Of a DNA stretch of 64,000 nt, positions 11,694 through 24,444 are shown piece by piece. The notes beneath the pieces are model-generated. The model was not told the origin of the DNA. It was given only the letters and a program-made list of their open reading frames with translations, and did not search any database. Made by a program: the position numbers and the translations under genes. Each line of letters begins with the position of its first letter. The first letter of the stretch is position 1. Source of the DNA: Myxocyprinus asiaticus (Eukaryota > Chordata > Actinopteri > Cypriniformes > Catostomidae); the NCBI RefSeq assembly GCF_019703515.2, contig NC_059374.1:17893095-17957094 (forward strand). The letters are read 5' to 3'.

Positions 11694-12560
11694 ATATAAC
11701 TTTTTAATTTGCATTCTACCAAATTCAACCAAGGCATCATTGTATTTAAATCACTCTCAGCAGGTTTTATCATACAGTATACTATGCAACTCATATTAAT
11801 AAAAAATATCAGTAAATAGTAATATTAGTGCAATATTTGAGATTAAACCGAAGAGCAGTGACTTACCAGATCTCTGCCTACTTGATCCCGGAAACAACAG
11901 AGAAATGACAAAGAAGTTGTGGCCTTTTAACACTTTTTAAGCCACATGGTGCAAACCACAGGAAGAGGCCCTGCAGTCTCTGACTTAAAGAAGCAAAAAA
12001 GCATGCCTATTGGGCTACAGCAGATTTCGTTCTAAGATAGACCGAAAGCAATTCCTTTTAAGGGCATCCTAACCGATAAAAAGGTACATCAGAAATGACA
12101 GAATATCCCCCTTGGTCTTTAGCATTCATAAAAATCAGACAGAAAAATAAAGAGGAAGTCTAGTAAACATGTGATCAGGTTGCATCTGGCTTCCACATAC
12201 TGTAGACTGACACTGGGTCTGTTAAGTTAACATTTCATTTGCTTACAAAAGAGCTAAAGAGTGCTTTAAGAAAATCTCATCAATTACAGATGTTAAAATA
12301 AAAATTTGTATGCATTAGTTGCATCACATTGGCTAAAATTGATGTAGCACATTTATGTTGGCACCACTTGTAGAGCTCTTTAGTTCCTGGGGGGAGGGGT
12401 AGTTGCTATGTTGTGCAAAACCACAGTTTCATCAGCACATTAGGTGTACTTTTTTTCAAATATGAGAGTGTAGTGTGCTACTAATGTGTGTATATGATTT
12501 GTATATTCATGTTTATGCTGTCATTTAAATTAGTGCCTTGCTAACTTCCCATTTCTTTAT
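11275..12560. other. AT-rich intergenic DNA with (TA)n(TG)n microsatellite
   Basis: A (TA)n run followed by (TG)n lies at 11657-11694. Overlapping open frames on both strands here are Tyr-Ile or Thr-His artefacts of that run. No gene was seen. Confidence 0.5.
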
Positions 12561-13672
12561 TGGTTAAAGGTATGATCCAAGTTTAAAACCAGTTAAGCTC
12601 AATTAACAGCATTTGTAGCATAATGTTGATTTCCACAAAAAATTATTTTGACTCGTCCCTCTTTTACTTACAAAAAAGCAAAAATCACAGTTATAGTGAG
12701 ATGCTTACAACGTAAGTGAATGGGGCCAGTGCATAAATGCTAAAATACGGCCACAAGACGTAAATGTTAACATGATTTTAGTGTAATACAATCACTTACT
12801 AACTTTATCTGGGTAAAGTTATATCCAGTTTTACAGCTTTATTATCATGACAAAAAACCCTGTAATCACAGTATTAGATATACCTTTACATGGATAAGGC
12901 TAGGCATGTTAACATGTATAATGTTTACGTATTTTGGCTATACTTCTGAAATGGTGTATTTGAGTGTTTATGGACTAACCACATTCATTTCCAAAGTAAG
13001 TGCCTTAATGCAACTAAATAATTTTTGTGGTAATCAACATTATGCTACAAATGTTGTTGATTGAGCTTAACTTGTATTGAACCCGGAATATTAATGTTCC
13101 GGGCTCAATACAAGTAAAGCTCAATCAACAGCATTGTGGCATAATATTGATCACCACAAAAAATAATTTTGACTTGCCCTTCCTTTTCTTTAAAAAGATG
13201 CAAAAATCTGGGTTCCAGTGAGGCACTTACAATAGCAGTGAATGGCGCCAATCTGTAAACATTAATATAGGCACACTACATAAACAATATGTGTGTTAAC
13301 ATGATTTTAGTGTGATAAAATCACTGACTAACCTTTTCTGTGTAAAGTTCTAGCCAGTTTTACAACGATTATGATGTAATGTTAACAATCCCTAAAATCC
13401 TAAAATCACTGTAAAAGTTATGATTTAAACAACTTTACAGCTCAAAAATACATGAGTTTTAACAGAAGAAATAATGTAAGTGCTTTTATAAAATTATAAG
13501 TTTCACATTTTTTTCATTTAAATCCTCCAATTATTGGCCTGATTCACTTTCATATAAGTGCCTCCCTGTAATTTTGATTTTTATGCCACAAGCGCATAAA
13601 ATGCCTATGTGGCATTATGCCACAAGAACTGTCGATCGAGCATAACTTGTATTGAGCCTGGAATATTGCTGT
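12561..13672. repeat. Two back-to-back copies of one inverted-repeat element
   Basis: Each copy carries TAAGCTCAATTAACAGCATT (or a close variant) with GTAGCATAATGTTGAT at one end. The inverted complement, ATCAACATTATGCTACAAAT with GAGCTTAACTTGTATTGA, is at the other. Copy 1 ends at about 13092 and copy 2 starts immediately. Their termini meet in the near-palindrome CCGGAATATTAATGTTCCGG (13083-13102). Copy 2 ends near 13672 with GTATTGAGCCTGGAATATT. There is no coding potential. Confidence 0.65.
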
Positions 13673-15917
13673 AAAGAAATGCTACAAAAATGCATTGTTC
13701 ATTGTTAATTCTTGATACCTAATGCACTAAGAAATGTTAACTAATGTTAATGTTATTGTTAAGTGTTACCGATTTATTGTAAACAGTGTGATGCTATTTA
13801 ACCCTTTAAGCTCTGAATGTGCCCAAAATTAAAGGCTTATAACTCGACAAAAAATATAAAAACAAAATAATAATAATAATAATAACAATAAATAAATAAA
13901 AATACATGAAGTGTCAAGTGTTTAGTATCATTTAAAAGAAGAAATTTGCATTTTTTAAAGATATAGGTCATGTTAAATTATGAGTCTCTTATCCTAAGAA
14001 ACTGCTGAAAAATCACCAAAACCTTGAGACAAAAATGTCCTTTTTTCTTATTTTTATGATTTTACATCATATCTCAGGGTGTAAATGAGGTAGCTCCAAA
14101 AAACTGCTTTTGTTTTGTTTCCAATCATGTCAACGGTATCTGAGTAAAACTTTGCACTTTACACTTCTTGATTTGTCTGCGAATTTCAAAGCATTTATTC
14201 AGTTTTTGTAACAATACCTACATGCATTGTAAAGTACATCTTCTAAGCTGTAAAATAATATCTATTTTGTGTTGGTCAAGACTGTAGTTTTAAATATTTT
14301 GATCATTATTTTTTCTCGTTGGGCCCGCCGGCTGGCCCAAATTACAGACCTTTTAAAGCATTAATATAGCACTGAAACTATCAACTGTGAGACTGTGAAA
14401 TCCAATGTATATCAAAATGCAATTAAAGACAAGCTGAGAAGAGCCTCTCTTTTTTTGGTCCCACTTTTCTTAGAAGCTAGAATTCAGACACTTGTCAGAC
14501 TCCCCTGAGTTTATGGGACTTCATAAACAGGAGGCAACTGTCTCGTCTCGGCAGAATTTCCCCGAACACGATGTACACGAGATGGACTTGGTTGTCTAGA
14601 CAACACAAATCTCAAACTCTTGTTTGTCCAACAGAAGTGGGGGCTGTGCGGAGACATCTCTGTGATGTACAAAGATAATATTCTTAGAAAAAATACTTAT
14701 TAAGCAAGTCAAACATAATTTACGGACATCCTATCAAGAGATATCCCATGCAGAGAAATGTAACTAGGTAAATTAATAACTTTGTTTCAAAGCTTCAATA
14801 AAGTCTACATTTGCATATTCGTCAAATGTCTCTGATGCATTGGCGTCAGAGCTTGTGAAAGATGGAGGCTGTATCTAAAGGTCAAATCTAAAGGATGTTG
14901 ATTGCTTCCTTTTAATCAGAGACACAAAACCCTCATTGAGTAATCCACTGGTGTGAATGAATTAGTTATCAGCTCTACCATGAACTTTATTGTCCTGTAC
15001 AACTGTGTCAGTGTCAGTCCTGTAAAACTTTTTCTCACACTTTAACCAATGAAGCATAAGGGAGGGGTTGAGTCTGGACTTGTGTAATAGGCCTACACTT
15101 ATTTTTGAAATGATGGGTATTATACAGACATGTTTAGATTAGGGTTAATTCAATTATCTTATTTTGCTTTAAGATGCAGGAAGAACTGATTAAACACTTT
15201 TATTGTTCCTAAATCACTTTCTAGAGACATCAAAACATATTGTGCCAGCATAATGGAAAATATGCACACATTCGAATGATAAAGAACACATTTTATGATC
15301 TTTTTTTGTTTTCAACCATTGTCAGCATATGATTTCAGACATTTCAAAGACAAACAACATACCAATCTTGACAATCCCATAAGTAAATAAGTATATTTAA
15401 ACTATATTATTATTTTAATTATATATTTGCTTTTGTATTTAGTATATAATCTCTTTTGTAGCAGCATGTTCAGATTTTTTTTTTTTTTTTAAGTTGTGTG
15501 ACCCCCTAGATATTTTAACCTAGAGTTGCCACTAGGTGGCACAAGTTTTGTAACTAACAACTATGATACTTACGGTTACTAACTGTAAATTGGACAGATT
15601 AGAGCCTGTAACTATCCCATCTGACATATGGAAAGATAACCTACAAGTGCACTCAAAAAATATTTTAGCCTACTTTTAAGATACACGCATTTCAATTTCA
15701 TAACAAAATTCCATTGTGTAATTTTAAAACAAAATGTAATTACTAAAACATAATATATTTCATTTTTTAAATGTATATTATTAAAGATTACTGAAACTGA
15801 AATGCGTAAATCATACATTTATTTTTTGAGTGTGTGTTACATTATGCTGCATATCCATGTAACAATACATTTATGAAGACATAAATGTATAAATGTAACT
15901 TTGTTTACTACATTTTC
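13673..15917. other. Intergenic DNA without a recognised gene
   Basis: It includes a partial GTTAACTAATG...AGTGTTACC element near 13690-13770, an AAT-rich microsatellite at 13862-13905 and a T-run at 15475-15490. No coding exon was supported. Confidence 0.45.
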
Positions 15918-16252
15918 GGTAACACTTTACAATAAGGTTCCATTTGTTAAAATGAGTTAATGCATTAGATATCATTAAATAACAATGGACAATATTTTTT
16001 CTCAGCATTTATTAATCTTTGTAAATGTTAGTTAATAAAACAAAATACAGTTGTTCATTGTTAGTTCATGTTAGTTTATAGTGCATTAACTAATGTTAAC
16101 GAATACAACTTTTGATTAAAAATGTTTTTTATTACTATATGTTGAAATGAACATTTACTAAGATGTATGAATGTTTATTGTTCATTGTTAGTTCATGTTA
16201 ACTAATTTTGTAAACTAATGTTAATAAATGGAACCTTATTGTAAATGTTACC
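15918..16252. mobile_element. hAT-type MITE (GGTAACACTTTACAATAAGG family)
   Basis: 335 bp with terminal inverted repeats GGTAACACTTTACAATAAGG and its complement ending GTAAATGTTACC. It is flanked by the perfect 8-bp duplication ACATTTTC (15910-15917 and 16253-16260). An 8-bp target duplication is typical of hAT transposition. The interior is a foldback of GTTAGTTCATGTTA motifs. It is non-coding. Confidence 0.88.
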
Positions 16253-17029
16253 ACATTTTCTATTTAATTTGACTGTTTTTAATGCATACTTCTACCATGT
16301 TGGCAACGATGTTAACCATTAATGTAAGAGAAATGATTTGGAAGATGGTAGCTGAAAACAAAAAATAAAGTTTGCTCTGGGTGGAGATCTTTTTAATAAT
16401 GGGTACTAGATTAAAGTATTCCAGAGTCTATGCATGACACATTAACTTTTATAACACAGACATGACAAATTATATTAGCAAGATATCACACTCCTCACAT
16501 AGTGTTTGAAGCTTTGCATTTGAATAATACCATCTCAGTAATATGGTTACCATGACCAGTGGGTCTAGGATGCTCATAAAGGTTACAGGTTGGTTCCCGG
16601 ACATCATATCACAAGAAGGTGTATATCAACTATTATATTTTTTAATATATAATCAATATGTAATTAGTACTAATGCCTTAATGTGTCCCCTGCCACATAT
16701 CACATTGTTCTTAGACCCTGAAACAAGTTTGGCTTTAAATTGTAAAGCATAGGCTAAGGTAAGTTCAACCAAAGTAAGACAATTGGTAAATGTTTGTGTT
16801 TAATATTTCTTCCTTTTCCATCTGTACAGTGTAGTGAAGATCTTAAGCTATTTAAAATAGTACTGTGTGAGTAAATTCTACATAGTTAATGTTCTGTTCT
16901 GTGATTTTTAACCTGACTTATATATTTCCATGAATACGTTGAAAACACAATTAACCAATATCTTCATGGCACGTTCTTATACAAACATAAGTTCAATGAT
17001 CACCAGGTTTTGCGCGCCATTGCACTTGT

Positions 17030-17177
17030 CTATAAAATGTGAAAGGAGGGGTCACTGAGTAAGTGCTGTTATAAAATGTGCCACCAAGGTATACAATCAT
17101 AAATTACATTCACATATTTTTCAGCTGAACTAGTGATAAGTCAGGTGGAATTTTTCATTGCAGATAAACCATTAAGG
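17030..17177 (+). promoter_or_regulatory. Putative core promoter of the carbonic anhydrase gene
   Basis: TCTATAAAATGTG near 17032 and GTTATAAAATGTG near 17070 lie 105-145 bases before the start codon and match TATA boxes. Position and motif fit a secreted, tissue-restricted gene. The start site itself is not determined. Confidence 0.4.
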
Positions 17178-20100
17178 ATGAACATGTTCTGTCTTTCCAT
17201 TCTACTCCTTATTTTTTGCAGGGTTGCTACAAGCGCAGGTAGGTGGACAAAATGTTTTGCTTAAAATGTTGTATTATTTCAAATAAGAAACACAGATTTA
17301 CTGTTATAAAACCTTTTACTGTTGAAGTAGGTCAAATCCCTGTCCTGAGAGCACAACCTGCAAATCTTGGAAGTATTGTTTCAGCAAACATAGCTTTTGG
17401 TCTTTCAAATGATCTGTGTCTGCATTAAAAATATCTTTATCTTAATCGGAATTATATACACGTGTGATCATAGGTCTTTATTAACAGTGTTGGGTAATTT
17501 ATACTAAAAAAAGTAATTAATTACTAATGACATCTACAGTGTAATTATATTATTGTACTAATTACTCTGTCTGAAAAGTAATTGCATTACTTATTACTGA
17601 TTACTTTCTAAAACCCTTATCAACCTCGACCAGATGAAAAATACAAGGATAGACATGAAACTGTTCTTTTAATTCTTTCAAATAAATATTATAAAATCAA
17701 ATAAATTATTCATGAACTGGCCAAAGAAATTAAGGGGGCAGCGTTAAATTAGAAAACATATATTTTAACATTAGACGTTACATTTCAATTTTAAATTCAC
17801 TATTGTTTTATATAGAATTGTCCTATAGCCTATACAGTATTTAACACAATTACATCAGAAGTAACTAATTAAATTACTGAAAAATTAAGAGTAATCCTTA
17901 CTTTAATTTTTTCAATGAAAAAGTCATTTTATTACAGTAATTAATTAATTAGTAATGCATTACACCTAACACTGTTTATTAATAATGCTTTGTGACAACA
18001 AATTAGAGTTTCCAGTTAGTAACCTGGTCATAAACTTGTTTTCAGACTGGTGCTATCAGTCCCAGGTAACTTGCAACAACACATGCAAAGGTATGTATTG
18101 TGCATCATTTAATACAATATATACAAAATTACATGAAAAATATGATGCATGCAGAAATAACATAAGCAATTTTTTGTATAGGACCGGATGAATGGGCAAC
18201 AGTAGTTATAACCTGTGGAGACAGAAAACAGTCACCCATTAACATTGTAACAAAGCAAGTTCTCCCAGACAATCGCCTGACCCCAGTTCAGTTTACAGGC
18301 TACCAACAGGCATTCAGTGGAGTCATTAAGAACAATGGGCATACAGGTAAGTTTACTAATGCTCAATATGATGATGTTCCATATTAAAACTATGCCTGGT
18401 AAAGGACTTTTACCCAATTGGGAAGCTGGATATTAATTTAATTTTATAGACAATATTTTCAAGTTGTTGTTTTTTTTGTAGAGCAGTGTAATGAAGTTTA
18501 AGCATGATTTACCGTCTTTAGTGCAAGTTGATCTGCCAAACACTGCAGTAATCACTGAGGCCGACTTAGGAACCACTTACAAAGCCCAGCAATTTCACCT
18601 GCACTGGGGCAAGAATGGTGGACCTGGATCAGAACATACTTTAGATGGAGAGCGATATCCTATGGAGGTATTAGACCACTGTATTAGAGATTCTGACAGG
18701 TTATACAGTATTCATACAATTGTGAATCAGTAAGGCGCTAAGCATGCATCTAACTTCCACAGCTTCACATTGTCCATATAAAAGAACAGTTTAATTCTCT
18801 GCAAGAGGCAATTGGGGACCCTTTTGGAGTGGCTGTTCTTGGATTTTTTTACAAGGTAAAAACAAATTCAACATATACTCATTTTACGTGGTCTTCTGTT
18901 GTTGTAGCCAGTCCGCCTCAAGGTTCAACATGTTTTGCATTCTGAGATGCTATTCTGCTCACTACAATTGTACAGAGTTACCTTAGCCTTTCTGTCAGCT
19001 CGAAGCAGTCTGGCCATTCTCCGTTGACCTGTCTCATCAACAAGGCATTTCCATCTGCAGAACTGCCGCTCACTGGATGTTTTTAGTTTTTGGCAACATT
19101 CTGAGTGATCTCTAGAGACTGTTGTGCGTGAAAATCCAAGGAGATCAGCAGTTACAGAAATACTCAGACCAGCCCGTCTGGCACCAACAATCATGCCATG
19201 GTCGAAATCACTGAGATCAAATTTTTTCCCCATTCTAATGGTTGATGTGAACATTACCTGAAGCTCCTGACCAGTCTCTGAATGATTTTATGCATTGCAT
19301 TGCTGCTACACGATTGGCTGATTAGATAATTGCATGAATAAAAGAAGTGAAAGAACACAGTTTGGGTCTCAGTACTGTTGCACAAGCACATAACTGTAGT
19401 TCCGGCTTCAGCCACTAGGGGCACTTCGGCCATTCAAAAAGCAAAGACCGTTGGCTTAGTTCCTCATAAAAGTAATCCATTACAAATTACTTCTTTAAAA
19501 TTGTAATCGGATTACAAAACTTATTGTTCATGGGAAAAGTAATTACATTTCTATTTACTTTACTTTTGCGTTACTTTTTAAAGTTTTTGTTTTTCTGCTA
19601 AACGAATACAAAATGTCTATATTTTGTCCTTGTTCATTGTTGCACTCAAGTCATATACTCAGCACCACACATTTAAACCAATGACGTTTTAGTGACCCTT
19701 CAGTTCACAGAAAAGCAAACAGACGTAAATATGAGCATAATTCATATTTTCCATGTATTCTTCTTAAATAATATTATTTAAGAAATGTGTTACCCAAGTA
19801 CTTAAATGCAATTAACTTAATTGAAAGTCAGAAACTGTAATATGATTAAACAAATTTAAAATGCAATGACTTACACTACTGTTTGAATAAAAAGTAATAC
19901 GATTAATTTATTACTTTGTAATCAGGTTACACCCAACACTGATAAACGTGCACAGACGCACACAATTATTTTATTGTTAAATGGCAGGTTCAGTTTGATA
20001 CAGCTACAACCGCTTCTCATTGTTTGGTCATATTTTACAGGAATCAGAAAGAGCCAATAAGAAATATGAGTCCATCATAAATTCTCTTATCAGTATTACA

Positions 20101-20773
20101 CTCCCTGGTAAGATTTTTATTTACCTACATACAAAGGTTAATACATTTTTTATTTTATTTGTTCTGGGTAAAGTTTTTTTTATGACATATAGCAGTGCTA
20201 AACATAGTCAAAAAAAGGTCATAATATGTCTAATATATGGGAGGACAAGTTTTAAGATGTAGTATTACTCAGACAGGCTATTTAGACAGACTGTATTAAA
20301 GAACTTTATAACAAACTATGAAACCTCTATTTTCAGGCACCAATGCAACACTTGAAGCAATGTCATTAGACATGCTGATTCCCTCTCATGATACCTTGGG
20401 GCGGTACTTTCGCTACCAGGGGTCCCTCACCACACCAAACTGTTCTGAAGCTGTTGTCTGGACTATATTTGAAGAACCCATACCACTCAGCAAGGAACAG
20501 GTAGTTTATGATACAAATAAAGGATTTAAACACATCTTGAGCATGCAAGAATATCACACAGTTGACCAAATGTGTTGTCTCATTTTTGTCTTACAGCTCA
20601 CTGCATTTTCAAGTCTGCTGTTTGACAATGAAACTGCCATGGTGGACACGTACCGACCCGTTCAGCCCCGGAATGGACGTAAGGTGTCTTACTCCATGAG
20701 TGTTGTTGTTTGTGTTAGCACTACCTTATTGTTCAGCTCTGTTTTCACAACACTCTCTGTTCTCACATTCTGA
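17178..20773 (+). CDS. ca4: GPI-anchored alpha carbonic anhydrase (CA4/CA15-like), 8 exons, 305 aa
   Basis: Exons: 17178-17238, 18046-18090, 18182-18346, 18522-18667, 18763-18855, 20041-20107, 20337-20500, 20597-20773. All are GT-AG, and phases join to 306 codons including stop. The enzyme hydrates CO2 to bicarbonate at the outer cell surface. Residues 1-20 form a signal peptide (MNMFCLSILLLIFCRVATSA). Next come DWCYQSQVTC, the QSPIN motif (52-56), NNGHT with the proton-shuttle His 89, and zinc ligands in FHLHWGKN (His 116, His 118) and LHIVH (His 141). SLTTPNC (222-228) holds the substrate-orienting Thr pair. Cys 47 and Cys 228 are placed for the CA4 disulfide. The hydrophobic tail from about 281 (MSVVVCVSTTLLF...) is a GPI-addition signal. 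The CA4 and CA15 groups are close in fish, so the symbol is tentative. Intron 1 holds a hAT-type MITE, and intron 5 holds a Tc1 fragment. Confidence 0.93.
17485..17974. mobile_element. hAT-type MITE in carbonic anhydrase intron 1
   Basis: 490 bp with ends CAGTGTTGGGTAAT and its complement TTACACCTAACACTG. It is flanked by the perfect 8-bp duplication TTTATTAA (17477-17484 and 17975-17982). The interior is rich in AGTAATTAATTAC repeats. There is no open reading frame. Related ends (ACACCCAACACTG, CCTAACACTGG) occur near 19940 and 35495. Confidence 0.88.
18925..19254 (-). pseudogene. Tc1-type transposase N-terminal fragment
   Basis: The minus frame begins MFTSTIRMGKKFDLSDFDHG. It continues through the helix-turn-helix AGLSISVTADLLGFSRTTVS and the linker RQFCRWKCLVDETGQRRMAR, ending near the LYNCSEQ motif. 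These are the paired-like DNA-binding domains of a Tc1/mariner transposase. No DDE catalytic core follows, so this is a 5' fragment in intron 5 of the carbonic anhydrase gene. A more degraded relative lies at 61560-61874. Confidence 0.8.
19445..19945. repeat. AGTAATTAC-type MITE remnant
   Basis: The right end GGTTACACCCAACACTG (19928-19944) matches the end of the 17485-17974 element. The interior has AAAGTAATTACATTTC-type motifs. The left terminus could not be found, so it is a truncated copy in the same intron as the Tc1 fragment. Confidence 0.6.
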
Positions 20774-22565
20774 TTGATGGAGTATGCATCAGTTATCTAT
20801 TGGGGAATTTGCTCAAAAGCATGTTTTATTTATAATTCATTAATAAATGAAGTCAAGTCGAATAAAATGTTATTGCCGTTCAATCATTGTGTATATGGGT
20901 AAAGAAAATGAGGTTCCTTCAACAGGCCCTGTTGCTGTACTTACCAAAGACAATTAATTATATTGTGTGGAAGGACATTGTGTGACATTAGAACATGACA
21001 GTATGCAATGTATAGAGGAAATACAAATGTCAGTTACTTTTCCAGTCCTTCATGTTCATTGAAGGTGTTTTTGAAATGATTTTTTGTAGATTGCTTTGGA
21101 TGATTTCAATGTGTATGTTCAATAAGTATGTTAAAATATGTTCTCTTATCTCAGCTTATTTTTCCAAGAAACAAGTGTAAGCAAGCAATTTGTAGGTACA
21201 TTTTTTTCTAACACTTTAAACTGTATCTCTGTGGCGCTATAAAATACCTCTTTTTGTTTTGAGTGACCGTCCATGCTGACACAATAACATTGATTCAACC
21301 AATGGCGTGAGTTGGGGTGGCACTATCTGTTTGTTTGTCCAAAACAAGACGGGGGACTCATTCAGATATTTTTTTTTAAAACAAACGGCTATTTTTTCAA
21401 TTCCGTTCAGTGGCGCAGAAATTTCACACTTCCGTTTTTGTATTTCTTTAAGAATGAATAAAGTGACGTTGATGAGTTTGCAGGTTAGTGTATGAAACTG
21501 GTCTAACTGTGCAAACTGAACGATTAGAAATGGTGACGTTGATTATGAAATTTCTCTGTATGTAGCCTTAGGTCTTTCATTCAAGCACTCAAACCACAAA
21601 AAGACATACTTGTAACTGAAAATACATTGTGTAGGCTCTATGAACGATGCTTATACACAGTATATAATCCAGTAAAGACTATAGTAAATAATCTGTCTTT
21701 TAATAATGATTTGGGTTGAATTTAATGGAAAACTATGTGAGTTGAGCTCCGTGGCACTGCAGAATTTTTAACAGCCTCCGGAGATGGCAAGCCTGCGGTG
21801 TGTGCTTACATACCCTTCGTAGAAAATGTTTTGAATTTTAGAACGCGTCATGACGTCCGCCAGACGTGTCCGGTGCATGACCCATTTTAATTACCCCTGC
21901 TGCTTACACTTTACCAAAGTTGTGTTGAGAAATATGTTTGAAAAGACAAAGGCTATCGTGCAATGAGAAGCCATATTTATATCTGAAAAATGTCTGATAT
22001 GTATTGATAATCATCAGGAAAATCCTCTGATTATCAATACATGAAACGGCATCGATCCCAAGCCTACCAATTATATTTTTCCCATGTGTTCCTGTTCAAT
22101 ACCCACAATCTGCAACTCCAATATGAAATGAATAAATCTATAAATGAGTCTGCTTCAAGCTCTTGGAGATCCACATGTTCTCTAGGGTGGCATGAGTCGC
22201 TATGTGCAGACTGAGAAAAGAGAAAGTTGCACACTCCATATTCAGGTAGATACACAGATTGCGCCCGTTGTCCATTTGGCTTGCAACCTCTCATTGAAAA
22301 AGAGCTGACAGAGTGACTATTTGCACTAGGTGTAAATAGTATCTGCCACACAGCGCAGCTATTTGCACTCCAATAGGCTGGTGGAAAAACAGAAACTGAA
22401 GACAAACTGTGCCCCTTGTGTAGTCACAGTGGGGTGGGGTGTAATGATGGTAAAACTCTGCTTTTTTTCATGTAGACTTCCAAGGTTCAATTCCGCCTTT
22501 TTCCCATCCTATTTCCTATCTCCATATTAATCTTTCATTTAGTACTATTTATAATAATATTAAAA
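20774..22565. other. Downstream of the carbonic anhydrase gene; no gene
   Basis: An AATAAA at about 20841 is a likely polyadenylation signal for the carbonic anhydrase mRNA. 21280-21450 shares CAACCAATGGCGTGAGTTGG with the complement near 53490, a dispersed repeat. A near-perfect hairpin, TGTATTGATAATCATCAG against CTCTGATTATCAATACA, lies at 21998-22042. 22064-22405 is open on the minus strand but looks like repeat and shows no known domain. Confidence 0.5.
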
Positions 22566-23919
22566 AATATAGCTGCAAGCAGCAATGACGGGCCCAAGCA
22601 CAACTGGTCCATTTCCACCCGGTGGCTTTCAGAAAACAATGCTAGGTGGACACATGCATTTGGCATTTAACATTATTCTAAACAATTCTGAAGCAATTTG
22701 GGTAAATATAAGAAGACTATTTTAAAGTCTGTTGTAAGAGTCACACTTCCTGCTGCCAGGTGGTGGTGCTATGACCGTGACCCAAAATAGTCAAATCCAT
22801 GTGATTAGCCCCCAAGACTAAACATACATCTCTGTTTTGATCTAAATCACACATTTCACACAGACAATATGAGACACTTCCTGTTTCCCATTTATTGCCA
22901 ATAATTTAATGCCTCGCCATGGCAACACCGTTTGATATATCAAAATCTATTCTCAATTTAGCATCTTCAATGTCTTGGCATAATGTTGTCTAAATGTGGT
23001 GACAGTCTCATGAATCACCTAGGAGGAGTATTTAAAAGTTCAGAGCCTTGCGATTTTCAGAAAATCCAAAATGGCCGACTTCCTATTGGCCAGAGCTAAT
23101 GACTATAATTATGAAAGTTGTCTGGCTTGGTGAGAACTATATATGTACCAAGGTTGGTGACTGTAGGTGAAAATGGGGGTATACAGAAGCCATCTTACAT
23201 GCCCATTTTAAAGGGGGCGCTACAGAGCCCCCCCCTGCACACACCCCCCCTGAAACTTTTGCCCAGTCCTAATGGCCGACAGCTCTGATGTGTGTGCAAA
23301 ATTTCATGAAATTTTAAGCATGCCAAGTGCCTTAAAATCACCCAAATATAGGAAGAAAGAAATAATAACAATTAATGCATTGCCATAGCAACACTATTTA
23401 AGATACCAAATATCCCTTTACAAATTTACATCAACAGTGTCTTGACATTATTCTAAAGAGTTTTGAAGCAATTCTTGTTAACATAAGAGGGCTACTTCAA
23501 AGTCTGTTAAAAGTGCCATACCTCCTGCTGCCAGTTGGTGGCGCTATAAAATGACCCATAATAGCCACATAAATGTGATAAGCCCCCATTACAAAACATA
23601 CAGCTGAATTTTCATCAAAATCATACAATGCACACAGAAGATATAAGGCACTTCCTGTTTTTCATTATTTGCTATAAATTTATTGCTTTGCCATGGCGAC
23701 ACCATTATAAAAATATCAAAAATCCATTCACAATTTAGCATCTGCAATTTCTTGGCATGATGTTGCACAAATTTGGTGTCAGTCACATGAATCCCCTAGG
23801 AGGAGTATTTAAAAGTTCAGAGCCTGTGATTTTCAGAAAATCCAAAATGGCCGACTTCCTGTCGGGCAGAGCTAATGCTTGTCAGTATGAAAGTTGTTCG
23901 GCTTTATGAGAACTATATA

Positions 23920-24444
23920 CAGTACTGTGCAAGTTTTAGGCACTTCGAAAAAAATTGCATAGTGAGGATGTCTTCAAAAATAATGCCATAAATATTTTCA
24001 TTTATCAATTAGTGTCATACAAAGTCCATTAAACATAAAAAAGCTAAATCAATATTTGGTGTGACCACCTTTGTCTTCAAAACAGCACCAATTCTCTTAG
24101 GATACACCTGGATAAAGTTTTTCTTGGTTGTTGGCAGATAGGATGTTCCAAGCTTCTTGGAGAATTTGCCACAGTTCTTCTATCTATTTTAGCTGTCTCA
24201 ATTGCTTCTGTCTCTACTTGTAATCCCAGACTGACTCAATATTCAGTGGGAGGCCCTGTGGGGACCATGCCATCTGTTGCAGGGCTCCCTGTTCTTCTAT
24301 TCTATTCTATTTGCAAAAGAAATGTCTGGGAGTCTAAAATGTATATTTCCTATTGACACACTAAAGCTGAAAATATAAATAACCATCTTAAGACTAATGT
24401 TTTTGTGAAGCATCTTATGTGCCTAAGAGGTTTGCACAGTACTG
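23920..24444. mobile_element. Tc1-type MITE, copy 1
   Basis: 525 bp with terminal inverted repeats CAGTACTGTGCAAGTTTTAG with GCAC, and the complement GTGC with CTAAGAGGTTTGCACAGTAC with TG. It is flanked by TA on both sides. Non-coding. It sits inside one unit of the repeat cluster. Confidence 0.85.

Noticed and set aside
18346..18522. Frameshift between carbonic anhydrase exons 3 and 4, suggesting a pseudogene
   Set aside because: It appears only if the AG at 18480-18481 is used. The AG at 18520-18521 restores the frame and gives the expected NNGHTVQVDLP join.
18491..18733. Independent carbonic anhydrase reading frame starting at ATG 18491
   Set aside because: The first residues are intron and the last (after PME) are intron read-through. 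The middle is exon 4 of the spliced gene.
22440..22500. tRNA or tRNA-derived SINE from a B-box-like GGTTCAATTCC at about 22490
   Set aside because: No A box at the right spacing and no cloverleaf could be drawn.
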